Source: an uncultured Neglectibacter sp.
GTDB lineage: Bacteria; Bacillota; Clostridia; Oscillospirales; Acutalibacteraceae
Length of the DNA: 64,000 nucleotides
Reading direction: 5' to 3'
Assembly (NCBI GenBank): GCA_947647615.1
Contig: CANSKS010000005.1
Coordinates: 1-64,000, forward strand
Part shown: positions 23,958 through 32,568 of the stretch, in pieces
Layout: every line of letters begins with the position of its first letter
How positions within the stretch are numbered: position 1 is the first letter of the stretch
The notes under the pieces: model-generated
The model's database searches: none
Told to the model about the DNA's origin: nothing
The model's input: the letters and a program-made list of their open reading frames with translations, nothing else
Translations under genes and position numbers: made by a program

Positions 23958-24182
23958 GTGCGATTTTTTCTGGAACGCGAGAATACATTTGTCCGATTAA
24001 TCCATTTTTTTCATGCTGCAAAAGTCTATGTCTGGCTTTCCTTTGAACTCCTCGCATCGGGAAAGGAATAAAAAAGAGACACGAGTGCTAGGATTTTGTG
24101 AGGAAAAGATCACGATATTTTGGGGTAGCAAAGAAAACCTCCCCATTTTCCGGTGTTTTTCGTTTTTTCTTAAGAAGCGCGG
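23958..24182. other. intergenic stretch before ylxM
   Basis: A+T-rich again after the island. Apart from the ylxM promoter at its right end I see no gene, RNA or repeat; a short open frame at 24098 has no ribosome binding site. Confidence 0.6.
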
Positions 24183-24211
24183 TTGACAAACGGAGAGAGA
24201 CCGTGTATAAT
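24183..24211 (+). promoter_or_regulatory. ylxM-ffh promoter
   Basis: TTGACA (24183-24188) and TATAAT (24206-24211) with a 17-bp spacer, a perfect consensus, fit a strongly expressed housekeeping operon. Confidence 0.88.
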
Positions 24212-24312
24212 CACTATTGCTGTAAAGAAAAAAACTTTACAGGGAAAGTGAAGTTTCTTGGGATACGGCGTGCTTCCTTGTAAAAATTTGGGCTTCTATT
24301 TGGAGAAAAGTC

Positions 24313-24678
24313 ATGGCGAAAGATTTAAAAATTACGTTTCTGCTGGATTTTTACGGCGATATGCTCACAGAGACCCAGCGGGAGGTTGTGGAAGCTTATT
24401 ATAATGAGGATCTTTCCTTGGCTGAGATCGCCTTGGAAAGGGATATTTCCCGGCAAGGCGTTCGGGATGCCATTAAACGGGCGGAGCAGCAGCTTTTGGA
24501 AATGGAAGAAAAGCTGGGACTGGCCTCCCGGTTCCAGGCTGTACAGGAGGTGCTCACCGCTATTTGCGATTGCGCGGTGAATATTCAGGAGCAGAACAGC
24601 AGAACTGGCGATGATGAAATCATTCGGGAAAACGCGGCGGAAATTTTAGAACGGGCCGCGTTAATTGCGGAAGAGTAA
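24313..24678 (+). CDS. ylxM: YlxM-family SRP-associated helix-turn-helix protein
   Basis: 121 residues with a sigma-factor-like helix-turn-helix (LTETQREVVEAYYNEDLSLA, then ISRQGVRDAIKRAEQQL) in the first 70 residues, typical of the UPF0122/YlxM family. In Gram-positive bacteria it is encoded directly before ffh and has been linked to the signal recognition particle. Here ffh starts 36 bases later. ATG 24313 with GGAGAAAAGTC upstream. Confidence 0.88.
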   Translation: MAKDLKITFLLDFYGDMLTETQREVVEAYYNEDLSLAEIALERDISRQGVRDAIKRAEQQLLEMEEKLGLASRFQAVQEVLTAICDCAVNIQEQNSRTGDDEIIRENAAEILERAALIAEE

Positions 24679-24714
24679 GGGCAAAAATGAGATTCCTTGA
24701 AAGGGGGCAGGGCA

Positions 24715-26046
24715 GTGGCATTTGAAGGCTTGGCAGAAAAACTCAGCAATTCCTTTAAAAAGCTCCGCAGCAAAGGGAAGCTGACAGAGGCCGACGTGAA
24801 AGAGGCCATGCGGGAAGTGCGTCTTGCCCTTCTGGAGGCGGACGTAAACTATAAAGTAGCAAAGGATTTTACCAATAGAGTGTCAGAACGGGCGGCGGGC
24901 GCCGAAGTGATGGAAAGTTTGACGCCTGGCCAAATGGTAGTGAAGATCGTCAACGAAGAGTTGACAAATCTAATGGGCGGCAGCGAAGAGCGGCTGCGGA
25001 TGCCTGCTCATCCGCCTGCCATTGTTATGATGTGCGGCCTACAGGGCGCAGGCAAAACTACCCATGCGGCCAAGCTGGCATATCTGTTGAAAAGCCAAGG
25101 TCACCGCCCTTTGCTGGTGGCGGGGGATATTTACCGGCCTGCGGCTATTAAGCAGCTGCAAGTGGTGGCGGAAAAAGCAGGAGCTCCCGTCTATGAAAAG
25201 GGTCTTCAAGACCCGGTGCTCACCGTAGTGGAGGCAGTAAAGCATGCGAAGGATTACGGGAACGATTATGTGATTATCGATACCGCCGGCCGTTTACAGA
25301 TCGATGAAGAACTGATGGATGAGCTGCGGCGAATTAAGGAAGCAGTAGTCCCTACCGATATCTTATTGGTGGTGGATGCGATGACCGGTCAAGAGGCCGT
25401 AAATGTTGCCAAAGCCTTTGACGATCTTTTAGACATTACCGGTGTCATTCTGACAAAGCTGGATGGCGATACCCGCGGCGGCGCCGCCCTTTCTGTAAAG
25501 GCAGTGACAGGGAAGCCTATTAAATATGCGGGTACAGGAGAAAAGCTGTCCGATTTGGAAATTTTTCATCCCGATCGCATGGCCGGGCGTATTTTGGGCA
25601 TGGGCGATGTGCTTAGCCTCATCGAGGATGCCCAGATGAAGCTGGATGAAAAGGAAGCCATGAAAACCGCTCAAAAGCTTATGAATAATAAGCTTGATCT
25701 AAACGATATGCTGGAGCAGTTCAATCAGGTGCGTAAAATGGGGCCGATCAAGGGAATCCTCTCCAAGCTTCCCGGTATGGGAAATAAGCTGGACGATATG
25801 GACATCGATGACCGGGTGCTGGATCGAAGCGCCGCCATAATCCTCTCCATGACACCTTATGAACGTTCCCACCCTGAGTCCTTGGATGCTTCCCGCAAAC
25901 GGCGTGTTGCTGCTGGATGCGGTATGAAGGTGGAAGATGTAAACCGCCTTTTGAACCAGTTTAAACAGACACAGAAGCTCATGAAGCAGTTTGGCGGTAA
26001 AGGAAAAGGAAAACGGCGTATGCCGCCGATGAACCTTCCGTTTTGA
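24715..26046 (+). CDS. ffh: signal recognition particle protein Ffh
   Basis: GTPase that binds SRP RNA and signal sequences and delivers ribosomes to FtsY at the membrane. 443 residues: N domain, G domain with GLQGAGKTT, DTAGR and TKLDGDTRGG, and a methionine-rich M domain from about 300 (IDDRVLDRSAAIILSMTPYE) ending in a basic tail. The annotated start is GTG 24715, with AAAGGGGGCAGG upstream; an in-frame TTG at 24697 would add six residues. It follows ylxM and precedes rpsP, the standard firmicute order. Confidence 0.96.
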   Translation: MAFEGLAEKLSNSFKKLRSKGKLTEADVKEAMREVRLALLEADVNYKVAKDFTNRVSERAAGAEVMESLTPGQMVVKIVNEELTNLMGGSEERLRMPAHPPAIVMMCGLQGAGKTTHAAKLAYLLKSQGHRPLLVAGDIYRPAAIKQLQVVAEKAGAPVYEKGLQDPVLTVVEAVKHAKDYGNDYVIIDTAGRLQIDEELMDELRRIKEAVVPTDILLVVDAMTGQEAVNVAKAFDDLLDITGVILTKLDGDTRGGAALSVKAVTGKPIKYAGTGEKLSDLEIFHPDRMAGRILGMGDVLSLIEDAQMKLDEKEAMKTAQKLMNNKLDLNDMLEQFNQVRKMGPIKGILSKLPGMGNKLDDMDIDDRVLDRSAAIILSMTPYERSHPESLDASRKRRVAAGCGMKVEDVNRLLNQFKQTQKLMKQFGGKGKGKRRMPPMNLPF

Positions 26047-26120
26047 GATCAGTTCCGGGCTTCCGGAGTTGACATAGAAAAACATAAGTTATTAACGACA
26101 AAAGTATAGGAGGAAAAAAC

Positions 26121-26363
26121 ATGGCAGTAAAAATCAGGCTCAGGAGAATGGGTGCGAAAAAGGCTCCCTTTTACCGCATTGTAGTGGCAGATTCTCGCTT
26201 CCCCAGGGATGGCCGCTTTATTGAGGAGATCGGTTATTACGATCCGATGGAAGAACCCAGCGTGGTAAAGGTAGATCCCGAAAAGGCCAAGAAGTGGTTG
26301 GAGAACGGCGCTCAGCCCACCGACACAGTAAAGGCTCTTTTCAAAAAGCATGGTGTAATCTAA
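26121..26363 (+). CDS. rpsP: 30S ribosomal protein bS16
   Basis: 80 residues ([20 protein letters not shown]), a small-subunit assembly protein. AGGAGGAAAAAAC precedes ATG 26121. A TTGACA at 26069-26074 with an A/T-rich -10 region suggests an extra promoter between ffh and rpsP. Confidence 0.97.
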   Translation: MAVKIRLRRMGAKKAPFYRIVVADSRFPRDGRFIEEIGYYDPMEEPSVVKVDPEKAKKWLENGAQPTDTVKALFKKHGVI

Positions 26364-26402
26364 CTTTTTGGTTTGCCCTGTTCGGAAAGGAGTAGTACGG
26401 GA

Positions 26403-26633
26403 ATGCAGAATTTATTGAAAGCCATTGCTTCCGGGTTGGTAGAAAACCCTCAGGAGATCGTAGTCACAGAAGAAGAGTCAGAAAATGGCGCTATGGTATA
26501 CCATCTTCATGTGGCGGAAGAAGATATGGGAAGGGTAATCGGCAAGCAAGGCCGCATTGCTAAGGCTATTCGTGTGGTTATGCGCGCGGCCGCCGCCCGG
26601 AGCGACCAAAAGGTCATGGTGGAAATAGACTAA
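26403..26633 (+). CDS. khpA: KH-domain RNA-binding protein KhpA
   Basis: 76 residues with a single KH domain whose GxxG loop is GKQGRIAKAIR. In other Gram-positives this protein pairs with KhpB (EloR) to bind RNA and affect cell elongation. I chose ATG 26403 (GGAAAGGAG upstream) rather than an in-frame ATG at 26373. It lies between rpsP and rimM as usual. Confidence 0.92.
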   Translation: MQNLLKAIASGLVENPQEIVVTEEESENGAMVYHLHVAEEDMGRVIGKQGRIAKAIRVVMRAAAARSDQKVMVEID

Positions 26634-26681
26634 ACAAGGGAGGGCGGAAGCCCTTTTTTGTTTTGCCTTCAAGGAGAAATT

Positions 26682-27206
26682 ATGAGACAGAGATTTATAG
26701 AAACCGGGAAAATTGTCGGCACACACGGCGTGCGGGGAGAACTTCGGGTGGAGCCCTGGAGCGATTCTCCGGAATTCCTCAAGGGTCTGAAAAATTTGTA
26801 TACTAACGGCGGAAAAACAAAATTGCCGCTTGTTTCTTCTCGCGTGCATAAGGGCCAGGTACTTTTAAAGCTTCAGGGTGTGGATACGGTAGAACAGGCC
26901 GACGTCCTGCGGGGCCAGGTGCTTTGGCTGGACCGGGAAGATGTGAAGCTGAAGCCCGGGCGTTTTTTTCTGCAAGACTTGATTGGCCTCAGGGCTTTTG
27001 ACGGAAATACGGGAGAAGAATATGGCATCTTGAAAGAGGTCATTGCCACTGGCGCCAACGACGTATACCGAATCCAAAACAGCGCGGGAAAAAATTACCT
27101 TTTTCCGGCCGTCGCACATATGATAAAGCAGATCGATCTGGAAAAAGAGATTATTTGGCTGCTACCAATCCCCGGTATTTTTGATGATGAGGGGGAAAAG
27201 GCTTGA
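26682..27206 (+). CDS. rimM: ribosome maturation factor RimM
   Basis: 174 residues. The N-terminal barrel (IETGKIVGTHGVRGELRVEP) binds bS19 during 30S assembly and the C-terminal PRC domain ends in a typical acidic tail. ATG 26682 follows AAGGAG. Its stop overlaps the start of trmD by one base (TGATG), so the two are translationally coupled. Confidence 0.95.
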   Translation: MRQRFIETGKIVGTHGVRGELRVEPWSDSPEFLKGLKNLYTNGGKTKLPLVSSRVHKGQVLLKLQGVDTVEQADVLRGQVLWLDREDVKLKPGRFFLQDLIGLRAFDGNTGEEYGILKEVIATGANDVYRIQNSAGKNYLFPAVAHMIKQIDLEKEIIWLLPIPGIFDDEGEKA

Positions 27207-27925
27207 TGCGTGTAGATATTGTCACGCTGTTTCCGGAAATGTTCGACCAGATTTTAGGTGGGAGCATTGTGGGAAAAGCTCGTAAAAAAGGCTTTTTGCA
27301 GGTTTGTTGTCACCGACTGCGCGATTTTTCCCCTGATCTTAGAAAACGGGTAGATGACACGGTGTTCGGTGGCGGAAAAGGGATGCTGCTGGGGGCAGAG
27401 CCTTTTGCCAGGTGTATCGATACCCTTATGGAACATTTGGGCTGGATGCCTCGTATCCTCTATATGTCTCCTCGGGGGAGAGTGTTCGACCAAGCTATGG
27501 CAAAGAGTTTGGCGGCAGAAAAAGGCCTGCTGCTCCTCTGCGGCCATTATGAGGGGATAGACCAACGGCTTTTGGACGAGTATAGAGTGGAAGAGGTTTC
27601 AACCGGCGATTATGTGCTGACAGGCGGAGAACTGCCTGCCATGATATTGACGGATGCTGTGAGCCGTATGCTGCCGGGCGTCCTTTCTGAAGAGGCTTGT
27701 TTTGTGGAAGAAAGCCACTATTCCGGGCTTTTGGAATACCCTCAATATACCAGGCCGGAGCTCTGGAGGGGAAGGCAGGTGCCGGAGGTACTGCTGAGCG
27801 GCCATCATGAAAATATTCGGAAATGGCGCAGGAGAGAATCGCTGAAGATCACTCGATTGAACCGGCCGGACTTATGGGAGAAATTGCCTCTCAACGCTGA
27901 GGATGAGAGGTTGCTTTTGGAATAA
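27206..27925 (+). CDS. trmD: tRNA (guanine37-N1)-methyltransferase
   Basis: 239 residues of the SPOUT family, methylating G37 of tRNAs that read CNN and similar codons, which prevents frameshifting. Visible signatures are RVDIVTLFPEMF, DDTVFGGGKGM, GHYEGIDQR and STGDYVLTGGELP, the last two forming the knotted SAM site. The start ATG 27206 overlaps the rimM stop; an upstream in-frame TTG is less likely. It ends the ylxM-trmD unit. Confidence 0.96.
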   Translation: MRVDIVTLFPEMFDQILGGSIVGKARKKGFLQVCCHRLRDFSPDLRKRVDDTVFGGGKGMLLGAEPFARCIDTLMEHLGWMPRILYMSPRGRVFDQAMAKSLAAEKGLLLLCGHYEGIDQRLLDEYRVEEVSTGDYVLTGGELPAMILTDAVSRMLPGVLSEEACFVEESHYSGLLEYPQYTRPELWRGRQVPEVLLSGHHENIRKWRRRESLKITRLNRPDLWEKLPLNAEDERLLLE

Positions 27926-28248
27926 AAGAGAGGGCAGAAAGAAAAATATTTTTTAGGCATATTGTCGAAAAAAGCCTGCGTTTTAGCCAGAAAAGGGCCA
28001 TTATCCCCTTTTCCATATCAGAATGGGCAAAAAGTTTTCCACAAGACAAGCAAAATACACAAATTGGCGCTTTTGGAAAAGTTGGGCTCTGTTCAGTCAT
28101 CCGAAAATGAGGCATATGTGTTGACGGACGCAAGAAATGTGATATAATGACAGTAAACTCTAAAATTTCTTTTACAGTTAGACGGATTGTTCCGCTGACA
28201 AAACCATAAACAAAATATTTCTGACGATTTGTAGGAGAGTGAATTTTC
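27926..28248. other. trmD-ptsH intergenic region
   Basis: About 320 bases without a gene. It contains TGTCGAA at 27963-27969 (a Spo0A-like heptamer, alone), a weak hairpin in an A/T-rich region near 27990-28015 and the ptsH promoter at 28121-28148. Nothing else is recognised. Confidence 0.5.
28121..28148 (+). promoter_or_regulatory. ptsH promoter
   Basis: TTGACG (28121-28126) and TATAAT (28143-28148) with a 16-bp spacer. Confidence 0.75.
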
Positions 28249-28512
28249 ATGTGTGCAAAAGAGGTACTGGTTCAAAATCAAGTTGGCCTTCATGCCCGCC
28301 CTGCTACTTTCTTCATCCAAAAGGCGAATGAGTTTAAATCTTCTATTTGGGTAGAGAAAGAAGAAAGAAGAGTAAATGCGAAAAGTTTACTGGGTGTTTT
28401 GTCTTTGGGTATTGTAGGCGGTGTTACCATCCGTATTATTGCAGACGGGGCCGATGAGGAGCAGGCTGTGGACAGCTTGATCAAACTGGTGGAATCTGGC
28501 TTCGCTGAGTAA
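28249..28512 (+). CDS. ptsH: HPr phosphocarrier protein
   Basis: 87 residues. His15 lies in GLHARPAT and is phosphorylated by EI-P to feed the sugar PTS. Ser46 in KSLLGVLSLGI is the site of regulation by HPr kinase in Firmicutes, so the protein can take part in CcpA-type catabolite control. ptsI does not follow; the gene stands alone between its promoter and a terminator. GTAGGAGAG precedes ATG 28249. Confidence 0.95.
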   Translation: MCAKEVLVQNQVGLHARPATFFIQKANEFKSSIWVEKEERRVNAKSLLGVLSLGIVGGVTIRIIADGADEEQAVDSLIKLVESGFAE

Positions 28513-28532
28513 GTTTCCTAGTTACCGTTAGT

Positions 28533-28562
28533 AGCCTCCTTAGCATAAGGGGGCTCTTTTTT
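28533..28562 (+). terminator. ptsH terminator
   Basis: AGCCTCCTTA (28533-28542) pairs with AAGGGGGCT after a short loop and is followed by CTTTTTTATTTT. Confidence 0.85.
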
Positions 28563-28640
28563 ATTTTCCAATTCTTTTGGACGTGCGGCAAAACGGGCGG
28601 AGAGCCTGCGGTGGAAAATTTTCTTTAAAGAGGTCGGCAT

Positions 28641-30530
28641 ATGACGGAGCAAGAACAAAAAAAGAAAGAACTGCGGCAAAAGGCCATGAAACTTCCGCTG
28701 GAGCCTGGGGTTTATCTGATGCACAACAAGGCGGGGGAAATTATTTATATCGGCAAAGCAAAAGCTCTAAAAAACCGGGTAAGCCAGTATTTTGGCTCTG
28801 AAAAGAACCATGATAATAAGGTGCGGCGCATGGTGGCTAATGTGGACTGGTTTGAATATATTGTCACCGATAGTGAATTCGAGGCTCTGGTTCTGGAAAG
28901 CAGCCTGATTAAGCAGAACCAGCCCAAATATAATATCCTTTTGAAGGATGATAAGGGATATTGCTATATCCGTATCAGCGGCGGCCCCTGGCCCCGGATC
29001 ACAGATGTGAAGAAAATAGAAAACGACGGGGCAAAATATTTGGGACCTTATCTTAGCTTTTGGTCCATTAAAGAAACAATCGACGCTGCCAGAAAAATTT
29101 TTAAGCTCCCCTCCTGTAACCGGAAATTCCCCCAAGACTTTGGGAAAGGACGGCCTTGCCTCAATTACTTTATCAAACAGTGCTGCGCGCCCTGCCGGGG
29201 GCGGGTAAGCGAAGAGGAATATCGGGAAGCTTTTGAGGAAGCGTTGGACTTCATAAAAGGGGGCAGTACCAGTTCCGTGAAAGCCCTTACCGAAAAGATG
29301 GAAGCGGCTGCGGAAAATTTGGAATTTGAGCTGGCTGCCCGGCTTCGGGACAGGATCAATGCGATTAACCGGATGAAAGACCGCCAGAAGGTGGTGGCCA
29401 GCAAGGTGGAGGAACAGGATGTGTTCGCGTTGGCACAGGGGGAAACCTACACCGCTTTTGAAGTATTCCGGTTTACCGGAAATAAGCTCAGCGATAGGGA
29501 AAGCTTTTTGACAGAGGGCTGCCAGCCCGACCCGGAAGCCCGTTCGGAATTTTTACGGCAATATTACTCTTTGCGAGACCGCATCCCTCCGCTGCTCGTG
29601 TTGGATGGTCCAGTGGAAGACCAGGAGCTCCTGGAGCGGTGGCTTTCGGAAAAACGGGGAAAGGCTTCCCGGATTTTGATTCCCCAGCGGGGAGACCAGT
29701 ACCAGCTGGTGGAGATGTGCCGTTCTAATGCCGGGGAAAGTCTTTCCAGGCAAATGGGCAATTCCGGGAAGGAAGCTTCGGCCCTGGATGAGCTGCGCAG
29801 GCTTCTGGGCTTGGAAAAGTCTCCTGCATACATTGAGTCCTACGATATTTCTAACCTGGCAGGCGGGGAAAATGTAGCCGGTATGGTAGTGTTCGAAAAT
29901 GGACGGCCGCTGAAATCGGCCTACAGGAAGTTCAAAATCAAGACCGTAACAGGTCAGGACGACTATGGCTCTATGCGGGAAGTGGTGCGCAGGCGTTTTG
30001 AAGAGTACCGTCTGCATGTGGAGGAAGGCGACCAGGAGGGCTTTGGACGCTTGCCGGATCTAATCCTGCTGGATGGCGGAAAGGGTCATGTAGCGGCAGT
30101 AAAGCCTCTTTTGGAAGAAATAGGAGTGGAGGTTCCCCTTTTTGGTATGGTGAAGGACGATAAGCACCGCACCAGGGCTATTGCTCTTTCCGGTGGGGAA
30201 ATCGCCATCAATTCCAGTCGACGGGCTTTTACCTTACTTTCCACCATCCAGGATGAGGTACACCGGTTCGCCATTGGTTTCCATCGGCAGCAGAGGAAAA
30301 AAACAGCGGTGTCTTCCACTTTGCTTTCTATCGAAGGTATTGGCGAAGTTCGGGCAAAAGCACTGCTGCGCCAGTTTAGAACGATTTCGGCCATTGCCGG
30401 GGCAGATCTGAAGGAGTTGGAAAATGCCCCGGGCATGAACAGGCCGGCGGCCTTACGGGTATATGAGCATTTTCATGGGGGCTCCGGAGAAGATATGTCT
30501 TCGGAAGAGGGAAGAAATCTTGCCGAATAG
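28641..30530 (+). CDS. uvrC: excinuclease ABC subunit C
   Basis: Nucleotide excision repair nuclease, 629 residues. The N-terminal GIY-YIG domain is GVYLMHNKAGEIIYIGKA (about 20-40), a UVR helix pair lies near 205-240, and the C-terminal endonuclease domain contains ESYDISNLAGGENVAGMVV. The last 60 residues are a helix-hairpin-helix DNA-binding domain (IEGIGEVRAKALLRQFRT). ATG 28641 with AAAGAGG upstream. Ends TAG. Confidence 0.96.
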   Translation: MTEQEQKKKELRQKAMKLPLEPGVYLMHNKAGEIIYIGKAKALKNRVSQYFGSEKNHDNKVRRMVANVDWFEYIVTDSEFEALVLESSLIKQNQPKYNILLKDDKGYCYIRISGGPWPRITDVKKIENDGAKYLGPYLSFWSIKETIDAARKIFKLPSCNRKFPQDFGKGRPCLNYFIKQCCAPCRGRVSEEEYREAFEEALDFIKGGSTSSVKALTEKMEAAAENLEFELAARLRDRINAINRMKDRQKVVASKVEEQDVFALAQGETYTAFEVFRFTGNKLSDRESFLTEGCQPDPEARSEFLRQYYSLRDRIPPLLVLDGPVEDQELLERWLSEKRGKASRILIPQRGDQYQLVEMCRSNAGESLSRQMGNSGKEASALDELRRLLGLEKSPAYIESYDISNLAGGENVAGMVVFENGRPLKSAYRKFKIKTVTGQDDYGSMREVVRRRFEEYRLHVEEGDQEGFGRLPDLILLDGGKGHVAAVKPLLEEIGVEVPLFGMVKDDKHRTRAIALSGGEIAINSSRRAFTLLSTIQDEVHRFAIGFHRQQRKKTAVSSTLLSIEGIGEVRAKALLRQFRTISAIAGADLKELENAPGMNRPAALRVYEHFHGGSGEDMSSEEGRNLAE

Positions 30531-30559
30531 TTGACATATTGGCCCTTTAATGGGATAAT
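30531..30559 (+). promoter_or_regulatory. rsmD-coaD promoter
   Basis: TTGACA (30531-30536) begins one base after the uvrC stop codon; GATAAT (30554-30559) follows after 17 bp. Confidence 0.75.
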
Positions 30560-30599
30560 AAAGGGAACTCTATTCTTTTTTGCCCTGGGAGTAAAAAAT

Positions 30600-31157
30600 A
30601 TGCGTATCATCACCGGAACACAACGGGGAAAGAAATTGATCGCCCTGGAGGGGGAGCAGGTGCGTCCCACCACAGACCGGGTGAAGGAGGCGCTCTTCGA
30701 CATTTTACAGTTTCGCCTGGAAGGCCGGGCGTTTTTGGACCTGTTTGCCGGTTCCGGCCAAATAGGCCTAGAGGCTTTGAGCCGTGGAGCGGCCCGTGCA
30801 TGTTTTGTAGATTCTCTCCGCGACTCTATGCGGGTGGTGAAGAAGAATATTGCTTCTACCGGCCTCGCGCTTCAGGCCAGTGTGTTTTTTGGCGATTTCC
30901 AGGCCTTTTTTTCTCAAAGCCAAGAACTTTTCGATATTGCTTTTTTAGATCCTCCCTACCGGACAGGGCTTTTGGAAAAGGCCTTGCGTTTGGTACCGGC
31001 GCATATGAATCCTGGGGGAATTATTGTTTGTGAACATCCCCTAGATGAAGCGTTACCTCAGATGGCCGAGAAGTTTGAAAAACAAAAAAGCTACCGCTAC
31101 GGTAAAATTTTGCTTACCACCTACAGCAGACCCTTGGCGGAAGAGGAGGAAAAATAA
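30600..31157 (+). CDS. rsmD: 16S rRNA (guanine966-N2)-methyltransferase
   Basis: 185 residues. RIITGTQRGKKL and RPTTDRVKEALFDIL are the RsmD N-terminal signatures, DLFAGSGQIGLEALSRGA the SAM-binding loop and FLDPPY the catalytic motif. It methylates G966 in the 30S head. I chose ATG 30600 over an in-frame ATG at 30531 that lies on the promoter. Its stop overlaps the coaD start by one base (TAATG). Confidence 0.94.
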   Translation: MRIITGTQRGKKLIALEGEQVRPTTDRVKEALFDILQFRLEGRAFLDLFAGSGQIGLEALSRGAARACFVDSLRDSMRVVKKNIASTGLALQASVFFGDFQAFFSQSQELFDIAFLDPPYRTGLLEKALRLVPAHMNPGGIIVCEHPLDEALPQMAEKFEKQKSYRYGKILLTTYSRPLAEEEEK

Positions 31158-31648
31158 TGCGTATTGCGATATGCCCTGGCAGCTTTGATCCGGTGACCCT
31201 GGGCCATTTGGATATTATCAAACGGGCCAGCAAGCTTTTTGAAAAGGTGATCGTGGCGGTTCCGGTGAACCCGGCGAAGAATGCCAGTTTTTCTGTAGAG
31301 GAACGCATGGAGCTTTTGCGTGTGGTTACCCAAAACGAGGCTTTGACCAATGTGGAAGTGGATAAGGTAACAGGCCTTTTGGCAGATTATGCCAAGGAAA
31401 AAGGCGCTATGACCATTGTCAAGGGCTTGCGGGCCCTTTCCGATTTCGAATATGAGTTTCAACAGGCGCTTACCAATAAGAAGTTGAACCCTGAGTTGGA
31501 AACCATTTTTTTGGCTACCAGTTCGGAAAATATGTTTCTTAGTTCCAGTGTGGTAAAACAGGTGGCGGGTTTTGGCGGCGATATCACACATTTTGTGCCT
31601 TCCTGTATTTCTCATACTATCATAGAAAGGCTTTGTAAGGGTCAGTAA
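31157..31648 (+). CDS. coaD: pantetheine-phosphate adenylyltransferase
   Basis: 163 residues. Catalyses ATP + phosphopantetheine to dephospho-CoA. PGSFDPVTLGHLDII carries the nucleotidyl-transferase TxGH motif and FLATSSENMFLSSSVVKQVA the C-terminal signature. Coupled to rsmD by a one-base overlap, the standard firmicute pair. Confidence 0.96.
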   Translation: MRIAICPGSFDPVTLGHLDIIKRASKLFEKVIVAVPVNPAKNASFSVEERMELLRVVTQNEALTNVEVDKVTGLLADYAKEKGAMTIVKGLRALSDFEYEFQQALTNKKLNPELETIFLATSSENMFLSSSVVKQVAGFGGDITHFVPSCISHTIIERLCKGQ

Positions 31649-31793
31649 CCCTCGAAAGCGTGCCGGGGCGAAATGGCGTTTTTCGCTTTTGATTTCGCTC
31701 CCTGGAACAGGAAGGAAGATACCGGGTTTCCGGTTTTTATTATAGATCATCAACTCGGCGGGCTGTTTTGCGCGCTAAGGAAAGGAACGGTAC

Positions 31794-32279
31794 ATGACCA
31801 TGAGCAACACCCAGGCTACTATTGAAGACCTCATCGAAGAGATGTATGATGTTTTGGAAAAGGGGTTAAAATTGCCCTTTACCGGTGGAAAGGTGTTTGT
31901 GGATGGCGAGGAGATACGGCAGATCCTGGACGAAATTCAGGAGGAGATCCCCGCGGAAGTCCATAAAGCTAAAGCTATTGTGGCCGACAGGGCGCAGATC
32001 ATCAGCGAAGCCCAACGTGAAGCGGAAACCATTATCCGTGTGGCGGAGGAAAAGCAAAAGGCTTTGGTGAATCAAGATGAAGTGGTTCGTCAGGCCCAGG
32101 CGAAAGCTAATGAACTTATTGCCCAGGCTCAGGCGAAGTTTAAGGAGATGCGCAAGGCCAGCAATGATTATATTGATGATTTAATGCGGCGCACCGACGA
32201 TTCTTTGTCCGAAAGCTTAGCGGAATTGCGTAAAACTCGCCAGAATATTAAATCCTCTCAGCGCGGTAGCCAAATATAG
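31794..32279 (+). CDS. coiled-coil protein between coaD and mraZ
   Basis: 161 residues. The first 55 form a short acidic region (TIEDLIEEMYDVLEKGL), followed by a long predicted coiled coil of Ala, Glu, Gln and Arg (about 60-150) that resembles V-type ATPase subunit E/F0-b-like or DivIVA-like helices. There is no signal peptide or membrane segment. Genes of this kind often sit near coaD in clostridia, annotated only as ATPase-like. A scaffold role in division or envelope assembly is a guess from position. GGAAAGGAACG precedes ATG 31794; ATG 31800 is an alternative. Confidence 0.65.
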   Translation: MTMSNTQATIEDLIEEMYDVLEKGLKLPFTGGKVFVDGEEIRQILDEIQEEIPAEVHKAKAIVADRAQIISEAQREAETIIRVAEEKQKALVNQDEVVRQAQAKANELIAQAQAKFKEMRKASNDYIDDLMRRTDDSLSESLAELRKTRQNIKSSQRGSQI

Positions 32280-32320
32280 CCTTGCTATTTTGTGAATTAC
32301 GCATATAATTTAGTGGAGTA

Positions 32321-32358
32321 AAAAATTCCCCTCACAAGATGTTGTGGGGGGAATTTTT
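32321..32358 (+). terminator. terminator before the division cluster
   Basis: AAAAATTCCCC (32321-32331) pairs with GGGGGAATTTTT (32346-32357) over a loop that also contains CACAA/TTGTG. Confidence 0.85.
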
Positions 32359-32427
32359 GTTCCCTCAGAATACCCTCGAAGGTACGTTCGGTTTGAACAG
32401 CCACATAGTACTCCTGGATTTTTGCGG

Positions 32428-32456
32428 TTGCTTTTCGGGAGTGCGTGGCTTATAAT
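32428..32456 (+). promoter_or_regulatory. mraZ promoter
   Basis: TTGCTT (32428-32433) and TATAAT (32451-32456) with a 17-bp spacer, just upstream of the 10-bp repeat array. Confidence 0.7.
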
Positions 32457-32466
32457 AGGGATATCG

Positions 32467-32516
32467 GTGGTGAAAAGTGGGGGAAAGTTCCATGAAGTGG
32501 TAAATAAGGGGTAAAA
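32467..32516 (+). promoter_or_regulatory. candidate MraZ operator: phased 10-bp repeats
   Basis: Five 10-bp units in exact phase: GTGGTGAAAA (32467), GTGGGGGAAA (32477), GTTCCATGAA (32487, degenerate), GTGGTAAATA (32497) and AGGGGTAAAA (32507). MraZ is known to bind direct repeats with a GTGG/TGGG core at about one helical turn, in front of its own gene. The array begins about 10 bp after the -10 box, so binding would block initiation or early elongation. Confidence 0.7.
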
Positions 32517-32568
32517 GCTCCTGAATCCGCAAGCCACCGGGTTGGGTAAAGCGGAAAGGAAAGCAATT

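Noticed and set aside
24098-24283. 61-codon frame before ylxM
   Set aside because: It overlaps the consensus ylxM promoter and has no ribosome binding site.
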